In this document: in pieces, positions 59,673 through 64,000 of the stretch
How the letters are laid out: each line of letters opens with the position of its first letter
Position numbering within the stretch: the stretch's first letter is position 1
DNA from: Chaetoceros tenuissimus
Taxonomy: Eukaryota; Bacillariophyta; Thalassiosirophyceae; Chaetocerotales; Chaetocerotaceae
Length of the DNA: 64,000 nt
NCBI GenBank assembly: GCA_021927905.1
Contig: BLLK01000022.1
Span: 496,001 to 560,000, forward strand
Reading direction: 5' to 3'
The notes under the pieces: model-generated
Seen by the model: the letters and a program-made list of their open reading frames with translations, nothing else
Databases searched by the model: none
Told to the model about the DNA's origin: nothing
Made by a program: the position numbers and the translations under genes

Positions 59673-61964
59673 ATGATATCTTTTACATCAAAACGCTATG
59701 CAATTCGCTTGTTGCATAGAAATCGCGTGAGAGCTACCAAGTCTTGTTGTTATTTCACTGCAGATAAATGTAGAAGTAGAGATGTAAACAATACAAATCT
59801 TTTCAGGATGTTTTCCACCATCGATATCAATAAATCAACATCTGATTCAACTAAAACCCCTGTTACCTCCTTCGACGATGGTATATCACCATTTCAAATA
59901 ACGACTCCGATTTACTACGTCAATGACAAACCGCATATTGGACATGCATATACGTCTCTAGCTTGTGATGTGATTGCGAGATTTATGCGTCTTTCAGGAC
60001 GTGAAGTATTCTTTATGAGTGGTACTGATGAGCATGGACAAAAAGTTGAGGAATCAGCAAAGAAAAGAAAAATGAATCCACAAGATTTTGTTGATGAAGT
60101 TTCGCAGTCATTCCGACATTTATTAACTGCAATGAATATATCAAATGATTATTTTATACGTACTACAGATGACCATCATAAAAAGGCGGTTCAACATCTT
60201 TGGAATACAATGGTAGATAATGGATACATATACCTGGGGTCATATGAGGGGTGGTATTCTGTCCGCGATGAATGCTATTATTTAGAATCAGAACTTGTAG
60301 ATGGAAAAGCCCCGACAGGATCGGAAGTTATCTGGCAAGAAAAGGAACCTTCATACTTTTTCAAACTGAGTGCCTTTGAGGAAAAATTAATGCAGTACTA
60401 TGACGAAAACCCTGATTTTATAGCTCCTGATACCAGGCGAAACGAGGTCATTGGCTTTGTGAGACAAGGCTTAAGGGATTTGTCAATAAGTAGAACTAGT
60501 TTTTCATGGGGTGTCCCTGTACCAAATGACAAAGATCATGTTATGTACGTCTGGATCGATGCTTTGGCGAATTATATTTCAGCTATTGGCTACCCAGATA
60601 ATATGGAGGCTTTTGAAAAGCTTTGGCCGGCAAATCTCCATATTGTTGGAAAAGATATATTACGCTTTCACGCTGTGTATTGGCCAGCATTTTTAATGGC
60701 GGCGGGGTTACCGCTCCCAAAACGCCTGTTTGCGCATGGATGGTGGACCAAAGATGGGGAGAAGATTTCGAAATCAGTAGGGAATGTCATTGACCCACTT
60801 GAGCTCACGAAAACGTATGGTCTTGATCAGACGAGGTTTTTCCTCATGTCTGAAGTCAATTTTGGAAATGATGGAGATTTTTCTCATGAAAAAATGATTA
60901 CAAAGGTCAACAATAATCTTGCAAATGAATTGGGGAATCTTTGCCAAAGAACATTGTCCTTAGCTTACAATAACTGTGGGAAATCCATTCCAGCATCGAT
61001 TCAAGCTCTCACTGAAGAGGATGAACTTCTTCTCTCTAAAGCTCGCAATCTAAGATCGGTGTGTGCTGAGGCAATAGCGAATCAAGAAATACATAAATAT
61101 GTAGAGGCCTTGGTCACCATGATATGGGATTCAAACAAGTACATTGATGACCAAGCTCCATGGTTTCTTCGAAAGACAGATATAGATCGAATGGCGACCG
61201 TCTTATATGTTCTCATGGAAGTACTTCGTATAAGCAGTATTTTATATCAGCCGCTAATACCAGAATCAGCCAATAAGATTCTAGATCAATTGACTGTACC
61301 GGAGAATGAGCGCTCTTTTGAATATATAAAGTCCTCGCCTTTGGCTTTTGGCACACGACTACAAAAACCACAAATTGTATTTTCTAGATTTGAGGCTGAG
61401 AATAAGCAAAAAAAGAAATCAAAAAAGAAGAAGGCGAAGTCAACTAAGCAAGCAGCACCGATCAAAAGTGATGTGAGCAGTCTCGACATTCGTGTAGGTA
61501 TCATTGTCAAAGCTTGGGAACATGAAGAAGCAGACAAGCTTTTCTGTGAAGAGATTGACATTGGCGAAGAAACAGGCCCCCGTCAAATTGTATCGGGCTT
61601 GCGAAGTTACTATGATTTGAAAGACTTAGTAGGTCAAAGGGTTCTAGTCCTTGCCAACTTAAAAGCAAGGAAGTTAATGGGCTTTCCCTCACATGGAATG
61701 GTCCTTTGTGCATCTAATGGAGAAAAGACTGAATTTGTGGAACCTCCAAAAGATGCAGCTATCGGAGAACGTGTCTTTGTCGAAGGGTTCGACGGTGAGC
61801 CAGCAACCGAAAATCAACTAGCAAGGAAAAAGCTTTTAGATATAGTTTTCCCAGAACTAAAAACAAATGTCGATGGGATAGCAACTTATAAAGGATCTCC
61901 TCTGTTCACTTCTGCGGGATCATGTAGAGCCCAGAGAGGTTTAGCAAATGCAGACGTATCTTAA
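59673..61964 (+). CDS. MARS: Methionyl-tRNA synthetase with C-terminal tRNA-binding (EMAPII-like) domain
   Basis: Charges tRNA-Met. The catalytic core is of the bacterial/organellar type: TTPIYYVNDKPHIGHAYTSL with a literal HIGH motif (~residue 91), FFMSGTDEHGQKVEE, then HIVGKDILRFHAVYWPA and GEKISKSVGN (KMSKS motif as KISKS, ~368). A Lys-rich linker (KQKKKSKKKKAKSTKQA) leads at ~602 to an OB-fold tRNA-binding domain (LDIRVGIIVKAWEHEEADKL ... NLKARKLMGFPSHGMVLCAS) and an EMAPII-like extension to 763. The first ~45 residues are basic (KRYAIRLLHRNRVRATK), a transit peptide; an in-frame ATG at 59808 (MFSTIDINKS) could give a leaderless form. Single exon. Confidence 0.96.
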   Translation: MISFTSKRYAIRLLHRNRVRATKSCCYFTADKCRSRDVNNTNLFRMFSTIDINKSTSDSTKTPVTSFDDGISPFQITTPIYYVNDKPHIGHAYTSLACDVIARFMRLSGREVFFMSGTDEHGQKVEESAKKRKMNPQDFVDEVSQSFRHLLTAMNISNDYFIRTTDDHHKKAVQHLWNTMVDNGYIYLGSYEGWYSVRDECYYLESELVDGKAPTGSEVIWQEKEPSYFFKLSAFEEKLMQYYDENPDFIAPDTRRNEVIGFVRQGLRDLSISRTSFSWGVPVPNDKDHVMYVWIDALANYISAIGYPDNMEAFEKLWPANLHIVGKDILRFHAVYWPAFLMAAGLPLPKRLFAHGWWTKDGEKISKSVGNVIDPLELTKTYGLDQTRFFLMSEVNFGNDGDFSHEKMITKVNNNLANELGNLCQRTLSLAYNNCGKSIPASIQALTEEDELLLSKARNLRSVCAEAIANQEIHKYVEALVTMIWDSNKYIDDQAPWFLRKTDIDRMATVLYVLMEVLRISSILYQPLIPESANKILDQLTVPENERSFEYIKSSPLAFGTRLQKPQIVFSRFEAENKQKKKSKKKKAKSTKQAAPIKSDVSSLDIRVGIIVKAWEHEEADKLFCEEIDIGEETGPRQIVSGLRSYYDLKDLVGQRVLVLANLKARKLMGFPSHGMVLCASNGEKTEFVEPPKDAAIGERVFVEGFDGEPATENQLARKKLLDIVFPELKTNVDGIATYKGSPLFTSAGSCRAQRGLANADVS

Positions 61965-62344
61965 TCTAATACTAACTCTTCATGTCCCTCTATGAGTACA
62001 GGTTTTCGTTGTCGCGTCTTCTGAATTTGTATAATTCCTTCCGGGTGATACTTCATATCTAAGATCTAGGCCAGTGAATTCTAATCGTGATCAAATTTGA
62101 ATTGATTCATTTTATGCTATTAAATTGATTATATTTTAAAATACGATACTATGTTATCAATGCTTTCCGCCGTCTGATCTCAAAAATTGATTTTCCGCCC
62201 GTATTAGAATCCATTGTACAAAACCCTTTCACATTCTTTTTGAACTTTTTTAAATTTCATATTTCTGTATAAATATTGAAAAAGAGGTTGCGACTTTTAT
62301 TTGCGCTCCGTACTGTTCCATACAAGTCAGATATTGCATACTCT
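61965..62344. other. Convergent intergenic region, MetRS / V-ATPase e
   Basis: 380 AT-rich bases between convergent genes, presumably both 3' UTRs. Nothing recognised. Confidence 0.4.
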
Positions 62345-62844
62345 CTACTCTCCTTCGTAGATAGGCTTGATAAGTGGGTGCCACTGATGAAGCCATGCGC
62401 ATAGCCAAAACATCCATGAGAAGAAAACAGCAACTGTAATTACTACTTGTCCGATTCTGTAAAAGTTGGGAAAACATGGTCAGTTAATACAGCTTGTACT
62501 GGTGAAAAAGTTGAAAATGATGCATTTCATATGTGTTCTTTTTCACATGAATTCCCAGCGATCTGTAGGCTTCAGGGCAACAAATCTCCTCCTTCGAATT
62601 ATCAAGCAAATTTAAAATCAATTCACATTATCCTTTTAATAATACTTTCGTAGATGCTTCCAATAAAAGCAGCATTCACGGAATAGTCAATTGGCGAGAG
62701 AACTTGGTTACACTACAAGACTTACTGTGCATTGTCCTTGCTCATAGCACCGGTTATGCGAGCGCCCATAACAAGAGCTAGCAAAGCTGCTCCAAGAACA
62801 GCATATGAAATTGTTCCGACAACAATTGGTCCTGGCACACTCAT
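62345..62844 (-). CDS. VMA9: V-type ATPase subunit e (Vma9/ATP6V0E-like)
   Basis: A 76-residue protein in two exons, 62844-62726 and 62456-62345, around a 269-nt intron (GTAAGT...TTACAG, phase 2). Product: MSVPGPIVVGTISYAVLGAA (TM1) ... ARITGAMSKDNAQIGQ ... VVITVAVFFSWMFWLCAWLH (TM2) then QWHPLIKP. Two TM helices, total length near 80, and the second-helix pattern (VIIT...FWL...L-x-Q-x-x-P-L) match subunit e of the V0 sector, the proton-pumping ATPase of vacuoles and, in diatoms, of acidic compartments. It is too short and split to show as a long open frame. The intron is longer than most here and contains a good hairpin (TTCATGTG / CATATGAA, sense strand); no C/D boxes fit. Confidence 0.82.
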
Positions 62845-63090
62845 GTTTCTTTTCTATAAATTCAATAGGGGTTGTATCTATTGGAGCCAATTACCTAGAT
62901 TCTGCTGTTGTTGTGTTTTGTGTTTTTGGAGAAAGCCTGCCTTCCGTTGTGTAAAAAAAGTCTCTGAAATACCAAAATAGCCTTTTTACCCGTAGAAAAA
63001 CGTCTATACATCTCGTCATTTTTCAAAAAGATTTGAAGTGAAAGACAAAGTTTAGTAACTAACTACTAGGTGCTGGCAGAAAACCATATT

Positions 63091-64000
63091 TTACTTTAAT
63101 TCTTTACCAATCATGCCTCTTGCATACATTTCAGTCAGAATCGTAGGAGTGCCCACAAACAGCAATGCCGGCTGACTTGTTTTATCATGACGAAAAATGT
63201 ATGCCCCTGATACAAAACGAGCTGGAACTGATAAGGGATCGGTAGGAACGACTGGATAATGTATGTCAATTTCAACATCATCTCCCATATTAATTTCGGA
63301 GCAGAATGTGCTCCAATTAGAACAGGTTCCAAATAGCTTGCTACTGTTCAGCCATTCAAATGATGTCATTGGCTTTGTCTTTGGTTTTCTCTTTCCATCA
63401 TTCTTCAGCTCATTTACAGCTTCACGAATAGAAACTGGTGATTTGAAATCATCAGGTCGAAAAATCAAAAAGTTGAAATAGCACCCAGCATCTGATTTAA
63501 GACAATTATCTATCTTGTCACGAAAATCAACCGCCATAATTCCTTGATCACAATCTATGATCTGGAAGAGACTTGACACAACTATATCATTGGTTGAGAC
63601 AAAAATACAAGCTGAGTCTTTCGCTCGTTGCTTTTCTTGGGCTATCCATTCTTCGTTCAATGTAAACATTTTTACAGTTGTCTTTGCTCCGAGTAGTTGG
63701 GAAGATAACAACCCAGAAAGAAATCTAGTAATAAAACCTGCAGGTGGGTTTGTCATTGCAGATGCGTGTTCCTTTCCACCGAGGCAAATTTCCATCTTAT
63801 CAGGCATGTCAAATTTTCTGTGTGGGTTCAGTTGAACAATGAAATCTGTCTTATCTTTGATTCCAAGCATGTTGTGTAAATTGTAAAAAGTCTGACCATC
63901 TCCTATACAATGAGCCATTGATACCACCAACGCGAACTTCTTAGTTGGATTTTTGTAATCAGCAATCAATGAAATTTTGAATAAAATTCCACTTTCATCT
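63091..64000 (-). CDS. HxxxDG acyltransferase/condensation-like protein, partial
   Basis: The frame enters from the right edge and stops at 63091; about 303 codons are inside and the N terminus is missing. The motif AHCIGDGQTFYNLHNML gives the H-x3-DG active site of the chloramphenicol acetyltransferase-like superfamily (condensation domains, BAHD acyltransferases, wax-ester synthases). Further on are VSTNDIVVSSLFQIIDCD, GCYFNFLIF and the late SGAYIFRHD. Closest subfamily cannot be fixed. No signal visible in the part seen. It likely transfers an acyl group to an alcohol or amine. Confidence 0.65.
   Translation of the reverse strand, partial: DESGILFKISLIADYKNPTKKFALVVSMAHCIGDGQTFYNLHNMLGIKDKTDFIVQLNPHRKFDMPDKMEICLGGKEHASAMTNPPAGFITRFLSGLLSSQLLGAKTTVKMFTLNEEWIAQEKQRAKDSACIFVSTNDIVVSSLFQIIDCDQGIMAVDFRDKIDNCLKSDAGCYFNFLIFRPDDFKSPVSIREAVNELKNDGKRKPKTKPMTSFEWLNSSKLFGTCSNWSTFCSEINMGDDVEIDIHYPVVPTDPLSVPARFVSGAYIFRHDKTSQPALLFVGTPTILTEMYARGMIGKELK

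Noticed and set aside
62457-62725. Possible snoRNA in the V-ATPase e intron
   Set aside because: CTGA boxes exist on the sense strand but no box C at a workable distance; H/ACA outline is incomplete. Only a hairpin remains.

Overview
This window looks like nuclear DNA from a diatom or a close stramenopile relative, AT-rich and gene-dense. The signs are short spliceosomal introns (mostly 62-102 nt, GTAAGT-like donors), secretory leaders followed by an aromatic residue as in plastid bipartite targeting, a plastid DUF1997 protein, a eukaryotic YidD, ShKT-domain secreted proteins, and a copia retroelement at the left edge. About 26 host genes are supported. Species assignment is inference; no rRNA or tRNA gene was seen.

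Layout. 1-3.9 kb: the 5' part of a Ty1/copia retrotransposon on the minus strand, running off the left edge. 4.5-9.2 kb: Maf pyrophosphatase, CRAL-TRIO lipid-transfer protein, secreted esterase-like protein. 9.4-13.4 kb: BMS1, the ribosome-biogenesis GTPase, whose first intron carries two likely box C/D snoRNAs. 14-17.6 kb: ShKT-repeat secreted protein, YidD, a two-TM unknown. 18-23.5 kb: HAD phosphatase, SRP72, L-aspartate oxidase. 23.8-25 kb: a convergent pair of small paralogous Cys/His proteins. 25.6-35 kb: Nudix hydrolase, a six-segment (five-exon) ABCA transporter, a UBL-type PI 4-kinase. 36.8-48 kb: a giant DUF229-DUF229-methyltransferase-like protein, a patatin/TAG lipase, ZW10. 48.5-53 kb: a heat-shock factor gene with an in-frame stop inside its DNA-binding domain, mitochondrial ferredoxin/adrenodoxin reductase, and an unknown nuclear-type protein. 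53.4-59.2 kb: two 2OG-Fe(II) oxygenases, a papain-like-fold protein without its catalytic cysteine, DUF1997, and a MATE transporter. 59.7-64 kb: methionyl-tRNA synthetase with a C-terminal EMAPII-like domain, a tiny intron-split V-ATPase subunit e, and a partial HxxxDG acyltransferase.

Genes are mostly independent housekeeping units, not clusters. Several neighbours are convergent with only 40-92 bases between stop codons. The most unusual signal is a 72-nt stopless intron in the ferredoxin reductase gene: it is bounded by a 27-bp near-duplication of the exon end, and its core is a near-identical copy (34 of 35 bases) of coding sequence from the convergent neighbouring gene about 0.8 kb away. 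It reads as a recent intron birth by duplication and filler insertion. Other strong points are the paired intronic snoRNAs, the TAZ-like mini zinc-finger pair, the HSF stop, and the cysteine-less papain-like protein.
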